From Eudromia elegans (taxonomy: Eukaryota; Chordata; Aves; Tinamiformes; Tinamidae), in assembly GCA_003342815.1 (NCBI GenBank), contig PTEX01000236.1, forward strand, positions 789,953 to 853,952: 64,000 nt of DNA. Reading direction: 5' to 3'. Both the position numbers and the translations under genes were made by a program. The notes under the pieces were generated by a model that ran no database searches, was not told where the DNA came from, and saw only the letters and a program-made list of their open reading frames with translations. Below are positions 48,905 through 61,500 of the stretch, piece after piece. Position 1 is the stretch's first letter. Each line of letters opens with the position of its first letter.

Positions 48905-51420
48905 AGAGAGAGACTTGCCCCTGGGAGCCAGGAGGTGAGGACATGCTCTCAAGGGGCAGCTCAAGAAGTCTTGTCATCTGAATTGGCAGTTCTGAAAATC
49001 AAATTGCTGGTAATGACACAATGTCTGTACACACTTCCTTTCCCCCTTTCCTTAAGAGGGCTTGGTTTAATTTCGGTATTTTTCTTTTTTTTAAAAAAAA
49101 AAATCTTGAATACTTTTGTGGGGACAGAAAAACCATTTCCCACCCAACTCTTTATAGCATCCATCACCACAGAAGCAGACACTCAAATACTAATGGTGCC
49201 TGTAAAGCATAAATTGAACTTTACTAAGTAAAATTAAACCAATTAATCACAGGCCAAAACTTGGGGGAAAATAGAAGTCTTACAATGTGCTGCGAGAGCT
49301 GCCAGCTTCTGGAGTTGGCAGGAATCTCACAGGACCCCAAGTGTTGTTCTGCTCCTGCAACAGATATGTTGAAAACAGAGATTTAACGAGGACATGTTGT
49401 TGCAGTTAAAAGAAAAGGTTATACTCATCTTTAATATATACCAAATAGCTCAGATTTGTCTCAGATTTTTGCTTTTTTGATTTATGGCAAAAAAGCAGGG
49501 CATGAAATTTCCTGAGGATGGCTTCTTTTGCAGTTGTTCAGGTCTACCTGTCTCCAGACATTCTTCTATCAAGGATACTTTTATAATTTTATAGATATCC
49601 CCCTCTTGCTCCTTCTCTTTTCCTTGTGCTGAGCACTCTCATACTTGCACACACATGTGCACAATAATACAGCAGTCATATGTGTGAGGAAATATCCAGC
49701 CCTTTCCTTCTGTAGTTCTTCTTGAACAAAATCTCCCTTGGCAGATTGTCTTTCCCCGCTGACTACATAGAGATCCTGGTTATTCTTGCATGTGAAAATA
49801 TTCCCTTTCATTGAAGTCTTGGCTTTTGACAATTTTTTTTAGACAATTGCCTCTTCTTATCTGCTACTTGATGAGAGGCCAACTGTATCAGAAAAGAACA
49901 GGCTAAAAGTGATTTGCATGAAACTACCTGAAATTGTCCACCTGTTTAAAAAAAAAAAAAAAGGCAAACATGAACAACAAAATACACAATTTATGAAATT
50001 TATGGCTCTTTTAGCATCTTACCATTCTTGAGTTCACAATTTCCAAATATCTCAGGAAGGATGATTTGAAAACTAGTTAGGGATCTTCCTGAAAGCAGCA
50101 GGAACTGTATTCTACATCCTGCCTGATTTTGCGGGTTCAGTGTATGAGAGACAAGCCTTTCTTCCATCAGATAAATCCAAACAGCAATTATTCTGAGATA
50201 TATTTTATCCTGACAATGACAATGGCGACTGCAAATATGTGAGAATTTAGGGAATCTAGATTTTGGTCCAAGCTTTAATCCAGTCCCTCTCAATTGAGAA
50301 GAGGGCACTGCTTCTCTTTAAGATAATGATACTTGCCTTGTTTGGCTTGGAGATGGGCAAGTGAAAAATGCAGTGTGATGTGTAGACTTTCATTACTTTT
50401 TTAAACTCCAGATGTTTCAGTGAAACTTTTTTCTAAGTTCATAAGATATGAATTGTGGCATGGTGGAACACTGAAGTGGAATGGGTTTTGAGATGTTTCC
50501 TAATCCAACCCCTACCTGAGCCATACCTAAGCTAAGACAGATGCTTATTTAGACTGTTTAGCAAAATTAGCCACTGTTTATCTATACTCTCCTTTCGATT
50601 TTTTTTTTAAGTAGTTGTTTCCATCTGTATTTTTCTCTTGTGTAGTTGCTGGTGGACATGAACAGAATGTACTTGTGCCTTCTTTGCAGCAGCATTTCCA
50701 TACTATAAATTGTGACACTGACCCTCAGCCTACTCTTTACAGAACAAAACCAATTTCTTCATCCTTCCCTCAGCAGACACATTTTTTGATCTTGCATCAT
50801 TTTCATTTCCTTTCCCTGGACATTTTCTGCTGCTTATGCAGTATTTTTGGCAATACAGCACACCAAACTATCTGTGGTTCCTCCACTAAGGTAGCAATTA
50901 GAAGTAATTAATTTATCTGACTTGCATGTCTAGTTGCACATTCCTATATGACACTGTTTCACAGCAGTAAGTTATTGTGTAGTTTTAATCTCAAGCTTGC
51001 TTTATATAGGCAGAATTACTCTGTGTAATATTGCAGCTGATGGCTCCTACATGTAGCTCTTCACACTTGTCTTTCTTATTCCAGAATTTCTACCAAGGTC
51101 AGTTTGAATTCTACATTTCTGTCACACTTTCTATGTGTTTGTAAGCTCTCCTAGCTTGATGGGAGCTGCAGCACTAGGAAATGGATCTTAATCCATCCTC
51201 CTAGCTTTCCTTGATGGAAATACTAAATGGAATAAGGCCACAGCCCTCCTGTTACAGGTCCTCAGGTGGAACCTCTTTGCACTTGAAGAGACACTTTTAG
51301 AATGTCCATTTCTACGGTAGCTTCATCTAAGCCTAGATTTGTTATGGGAGTGACACATCAGGGGCTATTAGCAGCCTCATCAAAGCTAAAGAGAAGAACC
51401 TGCTTTGGGATTTTGTCACC
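48905..51420. other. Non-coding DNA, no gene recognised
   Basis: AT-rich DNA with a 15-A run at 49,948-49,962. The right end may include the edge of the old CR1 that starts clearly at about 51,430. No gene or RNA recognised. Confidence 0.5.
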
Positions 51421-51429
51421 ATCCAGGAG

Positions 51430-53060
51430 TTACTGAAGATAACTCTTACCAAGATGTTTATGATTATTTCTTAAATGTCCTATGAGGAAATACATCAGAT
51501 TCCACTGATCTGGAGACATCTAACTTATTCAAGCAATCTCTTACTCTTCTTTCCATATTTTACAGCTAGTTCACAATTCTTCAGCTTTGGTATTAATTTT
51601 GGTTAGTCACTTAATCACAATTAATCTTTCTAGTGAAGACTAAAACAAAAAGGCATTAAATGCTTCAGTCACATCCATCAGCTATTTTCTTTCTTTACCA
51701 ATTGAGTAATGGGCCCACACTTACATTTCTTTTAGTGATAGAACTGGTTTAGGCCCCTCCTCCCCCCTTTCCCCTTGCTTTTCCTTTTCCCCTTGCATTA
51801 CCACTCATTTGTGCCAGTACAACAGTTTGCAGGACAGCATGGTGAACAAATTAACTGATTCAAGATAAAAATAAACATGTTTTGCTGTGTTATTTCTTCA
51901 CATTATTTCCTTCCTCTTATAATTACTAATGCACCTACCTAATATGCTTCTATATTGCTATAACTCCTAGGATAGCATTTTTGTGCTCTGATTTTGTCCC
52001 TACGTGCTTATGCTTATATGATTTCTTATTAATTTGACCTATCTGCAACTTGCTCAATCATTTCTTCCTGAATTTCATATGAAAGAGATGATTGTGAACT
52101 AGAAAAGTTCCTATGAATTTTCCTGAACTTTCTTCTATAATATGATAATTTGTGCTCATGGCCTCAAAGTTGTTTCAGTGTTCCTTGAATCACATTACCA
52201 CTAACTTTGCTTCCCATAAGATGTTTTTTAGAAAATAAGTCAGTTTATTAACACTGCTGTGCTTTAGGACTATTATTGTTTATGTGCATTTTTACTTTTT
52301 GCTTCTGCCTCTTGTCTTCTTCGGTTTCAAGGGATAATCATCTCATATCTCCCTACTTTATTTTCTCATACAGTTTATATATACACAGGTCAGAATCTCC
52401 AAGAGCCTCTGGTCAACTGTCCCAACATTTTGGTTAAAAGGCTGTTCCCAGAGGAACCCAGGAGATATTGCAGAACCATTCTCACTATTTTTCCTCTCAA
52501 CAGATATGTTGGTGTCATGACACCCATCCTCCAACACTGATACCAACATCTAGGGGGCTGACAAATTGCACGAGCTGTTCAAAACCACCCCACCATCTGA
52601 CCTACCCTGTCTGCTTGTCTCTCCATCCCAACAACTCACGCTGTTGCTTTCCTTTTTATTTTGGCAGGATGGATTCAGCAGGTCCATCTCCTGCTGGTTG
52701 CTGGGTCTCAGAGCCAATGATGTGTCCTTGATCTATGAGCAGCAGCATCTTCTCTTTTTTCTCCTGTCCTTTTTGAACAAACCCTGCCTTTTTTACATCA
52801 ATATTCTAGTCATGGGCATTAGCCTAGCAAACCTCTGCTAAGCCAATTAAGACATAATTCTAACTATGTAATAAGATTCCCAATTCCTCTGGCTTATTCC
52901 CCATACATCTTAAATTAGCATACAGCCATTTAAAATGTTCAAAGGAGTGACCCAGTGGTTTTATTTTTATCTCCCCTTTGACCCTTTTTGTTTACATCCT
53001 CCTCTTCCTGAACAAATTTAAGTCTGTCTATATCACTCTGGTTTATACCTGGTAAGAAAT
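51430..53060 (-). mobile_element. Long ancient CR1 LINE remnant, antisense
   Basis: Plus-strand landmarks match the reverse complement of the old amniote CR1 in order. TAGTGAAGACTAAAACAAAA near 51,631 is followed by TTGAGTAATGGGCCCACACT near 51,703, TTTGTCCCTACGTGC near 51,993, AATTTGACCTATCTGCAACT near 52,030, TCAATATTCTAGTCATGGGC near 52,798 and TGGCTTATTCCCCATACAT near 52,892. In full elements this span runs from the reverse-transcriptase region back towards the endonuclease region. Many stops and gaps; inert. The stretch 52,200-52,660 is less certain and may contain another insertion. Confidence 0.78.
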
Positions 53061-53061
53061 G

Positions 53062-54050
53062 TACTGGGGTCATATGTATCAGCATTGAGATAAATCATAG
53101 TCCTCAAAAATTGCACTACTAAAATATTAAAGAACTTTTAAGGACTTGAATTTTGCAAAGGAAGATCTTTTACGTGAAACAGTAACACAGCTATTGGGCA
53201 TGTTAATAACTCTAAAAGAAGAATGGGTGAAAAGGACAGTTATTAGTGGGAAAAAATTATCCACAAAATAAAAGTCAGACAGACTATGAATGAGTCATGC
53301 ATATGATTACTACTTAATAAAGAAATTTTCCAAATTATATTAGAGTCCTCTCCCAACACACACACACACAACCCTTATCACCCCAGGCTATCTCATATAC
53401 TAGGTATTACTTTATCTGGGAACAGCTTTCAGTTTTCTTGGAAAATATGTTTATAAATTGTCTTGCATAGTCAAATTCTGAAGGACTTAAGACTGCTGAC
53501 CATACAGCCCTTCCCTATGTTTCCATCATTAAATATTACAAATTTCAATTGCTTTCTTCAATGCAAATTGGTACCTGCATGTATGTAAGTACATACTCTT
53601 ACATGCAAAAAATGCACACAAAACCACAAGATTAGTAACCTGAACGTTGCAATTAGCCAAAAGAAGGAAAAAGATGACATGTATCAACTGCAATAAATAA
53701 CCATGTTACAGCACATCCATAATAACAGAGAGTAATAGTTGACATTTCCCTAACGCTTAACATGCATCATGGAGTTGTATTTGAGAGCAGCTTTCTACAC
53801 AGCCATGATTTTCTTTTTTTCTGGCAGCTATCCTCTTATATAAGAAACCATTGTGCCTTTAATCCTAATCATATTACACTTTGGGTCTTCTGGAGCATAT
53901 GATGCTGGTCATTATTGAGTGAATGGCTATTGGGACCACTGCTATTCTACAGAAACACTGTTAATATGAAGCAGGCAGTAGGAACTGAGTTAGAGCAAAT
54001 ATACCCATAATGCAGACTTCTGTCCCCTTTGCTGCAGGTCTCTGCTGAAC
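53062..54050. other. Non-coding DNA, no gene recognised
   Basis: AT-rich, with a short (AC)n run at 53,358-53,371. Nothing else recognised. Confidence 0.5.
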
Positions 54051-54059
54051 TAAAAAGAA

Positions 54060-54150
54060 TGGCAATGTGCCTGTTTTACAGATGCAAAACACAGAGGGGG
54101 TGCCAAAGAAGTAAAGTCCCAATAGACTTAGTTTGGGAGCACTCAGCTTG
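54060..54150 (-). mobile_element. Possible MIR/CORE-SINE fragment, antisense
   Basis: CTGTTTTACAGATGCAAAAC at 54,070-54,089 and the following ACAGAGGGGGTGCCAAAGAA resemble reverse-complement MIR (CATTTTACAGATGAGGAAAC, ACAGAGAGGT). Only one half is recognisable. Confidence 0.45.
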
Positions 54151-54159
54151 GCAAGATTT

Positions 54160-54700
54160 GGAGACTTATGTTGCTGACTTTCAACAAAGAAATTTTGCAC
54201 TATGCTGTCAAAAAATAAAGCAGTGAGGACTGCAATTGTATGAATTCCATTAGTTATGAGGAACGCACTAATTATGGACACAATGGCTTTGGATATAGAA
54301 CGGCAGCAGCAATGGGAGACAGATCTCCCATTAGGAGACTCAGGCACAGCAGGGGAGCCCTGAGTCTCCAAAACAAGGTTGCTCAGTAAAATCCCTAAAG
54401 TTAGGTAGGGCTGATCCAGCCTTGTGTCACTCATGAGAAACTGGCAGCAAAGCCAGGGGTAGAAAAATCAGCCACTTGGCTGCCTACCCGCTGCTGAGAT
54501 CATCACGTTGAGTTGTCTAAAGAGCAAAAGCCACTCTAGGAATGTCGGGCATGACAGCAGGTCCTGAGCCTCCACCAGGGCTACAGGCCACATCTGTGCC
54601 AAGCCCAGATGCCTGATTTACCACGCACCAACCCTGCCAATAAGCATCAGCCACAGCATTTTAACTCTAAATGTCATCTAACATTTAACAAGTTAACAAT
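54160..54700. other. Non-coding DNA, no gene recognised
   Basis: Mixed composition. Just before the CR1 there is a set of TAACATTTAA words (54,681-54,726), including the near-palindrome TAACATTTAATGTTA. Confidence 0.5.
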
Positions 54701-54734
54701 GAGTCATTTAACATTTAATGTTAGCCATGACTCA

Positions 54735-55389
54735 GCAATACTCCCTCATGGCCAAAAAGACCAATGGGATCCTGGCTGCATCAGGAGGAGCGTTGCCAGC
54801 AGGGTGAGGGAGGAGATCCTGCCCCTCTGCTCAGCTCTGATACCCTTCACTCAGCTCTGGTGAGGCCATGCCTGGACTATTGGGGCTAGTGCTGGGCTCC
54901 TCAGGACAAGAGGGGCATAGAACTTCTAAAGAGGGTCCTGCGTAGAGCAATGAAGATGATGGAGGAACTGGAGCATCCATCGTATGAGGAAAGACTAAGC
55001 GAGCTGGGCCTGTCTAGCCTGGAGAAGAGTGAGAGGAGATCTGATCAATATGTATAAGTATCTGAGGGGAGAATGTAGGAAGGGGGGGGCCAAACTCTTC
55101 TCAGTAGTGGCCAATGGCAGGACCAGGAGTAACAGGCACAAATTGAAGCACAGGCAGTTCCACGTCCATGTGAGGAAGAACTTCTTTGCTGTGAGAGTGA
55201 CAGAGCCCTGGAACAGGCTGTGCAGAGAGGTGGTGGAGTCTCCTTCTCTGGAGATCTTCTAAACCCTCCTGGATGTGACTGGATGCCCTGTGCTCTGAGT
55301 GTCCCTGCTGGAGCAGGGGGGTTTGACCAGATGATCTCTAGAGGTCCCTTCCAAACTCAACCATACTGTGATTCTGTGATTCTGTGATC
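54735..55389 (+). mobile_element. CR1 LINE, 5'-truncated, about 650 bp
   Basis: The C-terminal part of ORF2 plus the 3' UTR. Family words in order: GGATCCTGGCTGCATCAGGA near 54,768, CCCCTCTGCTCAGCTCTG near 54,821, TGGAGAAGAGTGAGAGGAGA near 55,019, GGAAGAACTTCTTTGCTGTG near 55,172, GAACAGGCTGTGCAGAGAGG near 55,211, GATGATCTCTAGAGGTCCCT near 55,330 and the terminal TGATTCTGTGATTCTGTGAT. A full CR1 is roughly 4.5 kb, so only the last seventh or so is present, as usual for target-primed reverse transcription that stops early. The copy is moderately diverged and not mobile. Confidence 0.97.
55029..55262 (+). pseudogene. CR1 ORF2 C-terminal remnant
   Basis: A 77-codon open stretch inside the CR1 copy encodes the end of the reverse-transcriptase ORF. 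Typical residues include YKYLRGE, FFAVRVTEPWN and VVESPSLEIF, ending at a TAA where CR1 normally continues about ten more residues. The frame upstream (54,740-55,020) is broken by shifts. It lacks the catalytic reverse-transcriptase core, so it is a dead fragment. Confidence 0.85.
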
Positions 55390-55394
55390 AAAAG

Positions 55395-55835
55395 TGAATT
55401 CAGATGTGCAGCAAGGAAATAAGTAGCCTCAGGGGATAGGAGCCTTTAAATTGTGGCCACCATCATGTGCAAGTAGATAGTTCCTCTCCCATGCAAACAC
55501 TGGAAGCACCGCAGTACTAATAAAATAAGGCCTGCTCCCAGCAGACACACGCATATCTTTCAGCCCACTCTCTGTGATAATAGATGTAGCGACGTTTTGA
55601 CTACCGCCTTGTGTTTACTGTGGGTGTTAGCTGAGACATTTCCATGTAAATAAAACATTCATCAAGCTCACAAAAAAAAAAAATCTGCAGAGCAATTATT
55701 GCAAGGATGGTGAACACTGTAGAAGCAGGCTCAGTCATTGACTGCCTCTACCTGCTTAGGCTTGTGGTGAAGGGAACTGCCACTTTCACAAGTGCTGGAA
55801 TGAGGTCAGGTCTCCTGTGTCAAAGCTGCATGGGC
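55395..55835. other. Non-coding DNA, no gene recognised
   Basis: Between the CR1 and a MIR copy. A poly(A) stretch lies at 55,672-55,682. No gene. Confidence 0.5.
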
Positions 55836-55840
55836 CAAGG

Positions 55841-56032
55841 AATAAGGCTTGGCACCAGGAGACTTGGTTTCTATTTGCATAGCTACTGAGTTACTGCATG
55901 GCCTTGAGCAACTCTCTTTGCTGCTTCCATGATGCTGCTTCCCATCCATCTGTAAAATGGGGTTAATGGTACTTATCAGCCTTTGTAAAGTGCTTTGGAG
56001 ATGCAGGGATGAAAATTATGGTGAGCGCTAAT
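55841..56032 (+). mobile_element. MIR/CORE-SINE copy, near full length
   Basis: Landmarks in order: GGCACCAGGAGACTTGGTTT near 55,851, ACTGCATGGCCTTGAGCAAC near 55,893, CATCTGTAAAATGGGGTTAA near 55,947, AGCCTTTGTAAAGTGCTTTG near 55,979 and AGCGCTAATTG near 56,024. These mirror the MIR body and core and the AAGTGCTTTGAGA tail. The best-preserved MIR-type copy in the window. Confidence 0.8.
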
Positions 56033-56034
56033 TG

Positions 56035-57570
56035 TTTTCAATCCCTCCAAGGAGACAATCTCTTCCCCTTGCAGAGCGTAAACCCAAGCACATTTGCTAT
56101 TGGCTTCAATGTTTAAGTTTTCATTTGCATCCTTTCCCACAAGTTTTCATATGTATGATGTGTAACAATCCAACATTAAGACTGTTGGCCTGGGTACTGT
56201 ACAGCCTCTTAATAATGATGGACAGTGAGATGGAGCTTGCAATCCAGAAACACCCCCAAACTGAGAACAGAGGTCAAGAAGAGGTTGAGTTGCCTCATCA
56301 AGATCAGAAGAAATAGAATTAAGAAGCTGTGACTACACCTATGCCTCCTGGCCTCCAGGTTAGTGCACTACCATGAGAGTTTTCTTATTATCTGTTGTTC
56401 TCTATTACTGGATTGATAATAGTGGACAATGTCAGGAAACATTTTGTGGTTGTTGTTGTTTAGTCTTCTTTTTCCAAAGAGCTTACACTCACAAAATAAC
56501 TGCTGCACAATGTTCTCTGACACTATGCAGTAACGGGATGAGTATTTGAAATTTCTTAGTTACTGGGAAAGAAGGACTTCAGAAACCTTAGCTTATTAGC
56601 ACATTAATTGCAGCTGTCACAGACAGCAATTATTTGCTCATTTTTTCTCAAATTCATCCTTTTCTGGAAAAAAAAAAAAAAAAAGCTAATGAATATGCAG
56701 AGTATCCTGGCACTTGAAATCCTGTTCTCCTTTTGTGGCTGGCTGTGGCTTCCTCGTATCTGCATACCTGGTGCACCTTTCAGGCACATGTGATTGACAG
56801 CTGTCCTGCACACTTAGCAAAATGGAATGTAATCCCCCATATCACAGACAAATGTACTTTGACAGCTTCAGTGCTTAGCAGCACACACTGTGTCAGCCAC
56901 TGGTGTCCTCTGGAGCAAACACACCAGATTGTCTCATCTGCAGTGGATGTTTTGGGTTCATCTGTAGCCACATAGGAAACAGAAACCAGCTGTGGCACTA
57001 GGAGAAAACAACAAGGCAGAATAGGAAATTCTGCAATTCTGTCCTGTGACTGTGTTTATCCTATAGCTGTATTGACTGAGAAAGACCAGGAAAACACACT
57101 CCTCAGCTTTAGTGTTTTCCTAACTCCAGCTCTCCCCCATACGCTCCAAGCTTTGTGGAGGGCGTGTGACAAAATCTCTGTAAAGGAGGCAATTCCTTTC
57201 CCAGATTAGGACGTCAGGTCTGTAAACCATTCTCAGGATCTTATATCCCACTCAACAGACTCCATAAAGCCACCTTGATGTATATATGTGTATACAAACA
57301 CATATCTGCATGTATATATGCATATATAAAAATGTGTGAATGAACGGTATTAGAGCCACTGCACTGAGTAATACAGAGTTCAAGACATGGAGGATTAGGC
57401 TGTAAAGGGTCTGTAAGGAAAAGAAGAATATATGCCCACAGCTGGGAGGCCCAGGAATATGTGTGCTTCATTCACTTACTGCAGGCCCTAAAAGTGTTGG
57501 CAATTTTAACTGAGTAACAATGGGCTGGTACAGTGTGTGTAAAATCAATTTGTTATGAGGGATTATTTAT
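56035..57570. other. Non-coding DNA, no gene recognised
   Basis: Includes a 17-A run (56,668-56,684) followed directly by GCTAATGAATATGCAGAG, a POU/homeodomain-like word cluster, and a CA/TA-rich simple stretch at 57,278-57,335. No gene recognised. Confidence 0.5.
57278..57335. repeat. TA/TG/CA-rich imperfect microsatellite
   Basis: ATGTATATATGTG, ACACATAT and GCATATATAA words without a constant unit. Confidence 0.75.
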
Positions 57571-57579
57571 TACCATCAT

Positions 57580-58570
57580 TTAGATTAGTGCATTTTATCA
57601 CTGGATGGTGCTTTTATGACCATCTAGTGTAACCTTCTGCATATCACCTAGCAATCTCTGTAGCTCCATAACTAATGGCTAAGTGATAGCATATCTTTTA
57701 GAAAGACATCACATCTTGATTTAGAGCCTTCAAGTCATGGAAAATCTAACACCTCTGTTGTAAATTGCTCCCCAGGTTCATTACTCTTGCTGCTAAAATT
57801 TGCACCTTATCTTTAGCTTGAATCTGTCCGGCTTCGACTTCCAGTCACTGGATCTTGTTATACCTTTGTTTGCTAGGTGAAAGAGCCATATCCTATTGAA
57901 AACTGTCTTCCTCTGTGGGTAGTTTACAGTGTCAGCAAGTCTTTTCCTAACTTTCTTTCCAATAAGCTAAATACACTGTGTGTCATAATTATTCTTTCTA
58001 GGGGTGTGAAGATTGATGGAACCCAACTTGCGTAGCTATCTGTGCTTACTTGCCAGACAGTCCCTATGCAGTCAGTGGAGGCATCTCCAGAAGGCAGCTC
58101 AACTCGTCTCAAATGTGAGTATAGCCTGGAGGTGCTTGTCTCTCCAGTAACTACGTGAGTATCCTAGGGCAACTGTGACCTTCACTTAGATATGTCATTT
58201 AGGTGACTCAAACTTGGTGAGATTTCCAGCCTCTAAGTCATCTCTTTAGCTCTTTCTAAAACCCTTTCTGTATTCTCAGTGACTTTTCAAAACGATCGAC
58301 ATGAGAAATGGGCACACACGTCAGTCCCAGCTTCTTCCAGTATCCTGATACATGGTTAGTGATGCCTCCACAGTCCTATTCAACTTGCCTTCATTTGGTC
58401 GAGAGGAAAATTTGTCTCAAGCCTTGTCTCCTAGCCATTAGCTCCACATCTACAGTTCATATTCAATACATTGTCTTCAATGACCTTTCAGTCTTTCTCA
58501 GAGTCTGCTTTCCTGAACACGGTCCCACATCCCCTAAGGCTCAAACACACAGGATTTTCAATTTGGGGTT
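57580..58570 (-). mobile_element. Ancient CR1 LINE remnant, antisense, 3' half
   Basis: Plus-strand matches to the reverse complement of old amniote CR1, in order: TTCGACTTCCAGTCACTGGA near 57,834, CTTGTTATACCTTTGTTTGC near 57,854, TTTCCAATAAGCTAAATACA near 57,955, AATGGGCACACACGTCAGTC near 58,306, TTCCAGTATCC near 58,335, and TTTCAGTCTTTCTCAGAGTC near 58,486 followed by CTGAACACGGTCCC near 58,513. It overlaps in element coordinates with the copy at 8.0-8.5 kb, so the two are separate insertions. Heavily mutated. Confidence 0.75.
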
Positions 58571-58579
58571 ATGTTAAAA

Positions 58580-61500
58580 TAGATTTGTAGTGTACTCAGA
58601 GCTGCCAATCAGGATCAGGGCCTCACCACGCAAACACACAGTGAGAGACAGTCCCTGCCCTGAAGAATTTACACTCTAAATTAGACAAGACAGACAGTAG
58701 TAGTGTGTGGGGGCGGTTAAGTGGAGACACTGAAAAGTAAAGGCCACAAAAGATCTGGAGGTTTCTCAGACCTTCCCCCCCCCACTAGTTTATCAAATGA
58801 TGTTTAGGAGTATGTCAGATCTCAGTCCAGTGCTTGCAAGTTGTTATTGCAAAGACCAAAGTAGAGTTCAGTAACCTCCAATAATGATGTCTGGTTCTCC
58901 AGTAGCTGTTCAACAGGGCCAGAAAACCAGACATGGGTAAATTGAGCTCTAAGAAACAGGGCAAAGGTGCCATGTAGAGTTGCGCATGCTTCCTTGAAAG
59001 ACCTGAGGAGCAATCTGGTGCTGGCACAACTTTCATCTCACACTCTTACGGGTGGCTTGCCCAGGTTTTCTTCAGGCTTTCTTCTTCCACCCCTTTTAAG
59101 GTAGCATGTAGGTTCAGAATATTTAAAACATTTTTATACTTCATTGAGCTTTAAAGGCTTTTGAATATCTTTGAATTATCCCTGTTAGCACTGATGTTTT
59201 ATCAGAGCAGTGTGCAGCCCCACAGCAAGAGATGCAGCACAGCAGAAGTGCTGGGAATGGGATGGTGGAGTGTGGAGCACTTGTTTTCACAAGTTTTCAA
59301 GCCCTTCAAGCCTTTAAGTACAGCTCATGGGTGTCTCACCAAGCTGCAGGTAGGATTTGAAGGGTATATGCATGGATCCATTCGGTTTCAGTTAATGTCC
59401 ATAGCACCTATTTTTTTTTTTCTGCTCTTACCAGGAAAATTAAGAAGATTGGATTTTTCTGTCATTACAGTCTTGCTTTTCTGTCACTGCCTAGTTTTTA
59501 ATTTCTCTGTAGATTGAGCTACTCACAACACAAGATGAAACAGAACAAAACAAAACTGGGCTAGCAATCAATTTAAGCAACTGAATGAACACTAAGTACT
59601 CTCCTTGGAAGAAAATAATTTAATAGAGGTTTTTAAACACCTTGTAAAATCATTTCCTGAAAACAACATTCAGCTTTTGGAAACATGATTTCTATGGTAA
59701 ATGCTAGCAAGATGCTGAGTTTACTCACATCTCACGCATGTCACAGGCAGCTGAAGACACTTTCATGCTGCATGAACTGAAGTCTCAGCATTAACTGAGA
59801 CTCATTCAAGACTGAGAATTAACTCAAGACTCATCTTCAGTACAATGATCGTTCCAGCTTATAACAAATGCTATCCTGCTCATAAAATCCACCTTCACTG
59901 GTTGTGCCAATCCCTTTCACAGCTCCTAGCACTGCCAAGACTTCCAGCATGGCATTGCAGTGGGTTGGCCAAGTATTTTTAGCCCAAGTCTACAGGGTAA
60001 AGCTAGACTTTGTTGTTCTCTGATGCTTGGGATCGAGGTCATGAGCTATGGTCCCCTTGACCTCGTCATCAAAGTTGCAAGGTGTCTCCAAATCAAATAT
60101 AGAATGGAAAAAAGACAAACAAAAAGGAAGGAAAGTAGAAGACTGGGTACAGACCAGAGACTGGGGTTAAGAAGAAAGCAAGCTAGGACTGGCAGAAGCA
60201 GATAAGTTGTATCTAGGCCACATAATGCTTTGAGACACCAGGCAGAGGAAGAGAAGATGGAAACCAATGCTTCTCCCTTACCTTACAGCAAGATATAAAT
60301 ATCAGTTAATTAACTTTCCTCAAGGACTGAGGGATTAGACAGCTGAACACCTCAGAAAAGAACATGGGAAAATTAAATTATTTTGCTCTACTCAATAAGC
60401 CATTAAAAGGATGAAAATTATATATATAAATAACACACAAAAATCATAAAGATAAAAAATAAAAATTTTACCCACCTTTCACATAACATAATGAATGAAA
60501 TAAGGAGCAAAAAAAAAAAAATCCCTCACCATTAAACCCTATATATTTAATGAATATTAAATATGAGAGACAATAAACATCTCACAGACAACCTTCACTT
60601 TGGACTTCCCAGGTTTTTCAGTGTTTGACTTTGCAACAACAATAACATTTTGACAAACTGGCTTAGGATATTTCCTGCTTTTTGGTAGCAATGTCCTCTT
60701 TCTGAACAAAGTGCCTCTTTGTCCTGCCTTACTCTAGGGGAGAAGAAGGCAAAAGAGAGATAAAACCAGATGTGCTAGGTATTAATCTGATTGCTTGACG
60801 TGTTTTTTTGGATGATGCTCTGATGCTGTGATGATATAAATTAAATGAGAACTTGCAGATAAGTGGAAAAGAGCCCTAGGATGTCAATAATGAACTTGAG
60901 CTAACTCACACTGGGCCTGAGCCCAACAGCACTGGGCATTTTTACCTACTGCAAAAGACAATGATAAGACATGAGCATGCTCATCTCCCTGTGGATCCAA
61001 GATATGATACCACTTGCAGGCAAAATTACATTAGCTGCTTACTGTGCTGCAAATTTTAATGGTTTATAAGCAACTAGAAATTATCACGCTGTAAATTTGG
61101 GCTAGATCGTACAGAAATCAGATGGACTTACAGGCGAAGTTCCCTTAGCTCTCAGTTAAGTTTCTCTATTTTTGTATCTTGCTTTCTCTCTATTTACAGT
61201 ATTTTTTTCCTAGTGGCTAAAGTGCATTTTGCTCATTTGTTTTGCTGTAGCACAGGGGAAGAAAAAGGGAAGGAAAAAAGAGAACTCATTCTACTTTTTT
61301 TTTTCCCCAGATTTCCTACCCATGCTGGGAGAGCAGTTAAACTAGTGACAGTGTCAATGTGACTAAACATAGCTGTTACTAGCAGGGTCCTCACATTGTT
61401 TCCCTGACGACATGCCCAGGTGCCATGGTGATGATCCTGCCAGTGTCCTGAATGGGGATATCGACCTGATTTTTGCCTCAGATTTCGTCTTGCAGCTGCC

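Noticed and set aside
61290-61500. Possible exon after the CCCCAG tract at about 61,310
   Set aside because: Stops in two frames within about 30-40 bases and no familiar protein. Frames on the opposite strand are equally open.
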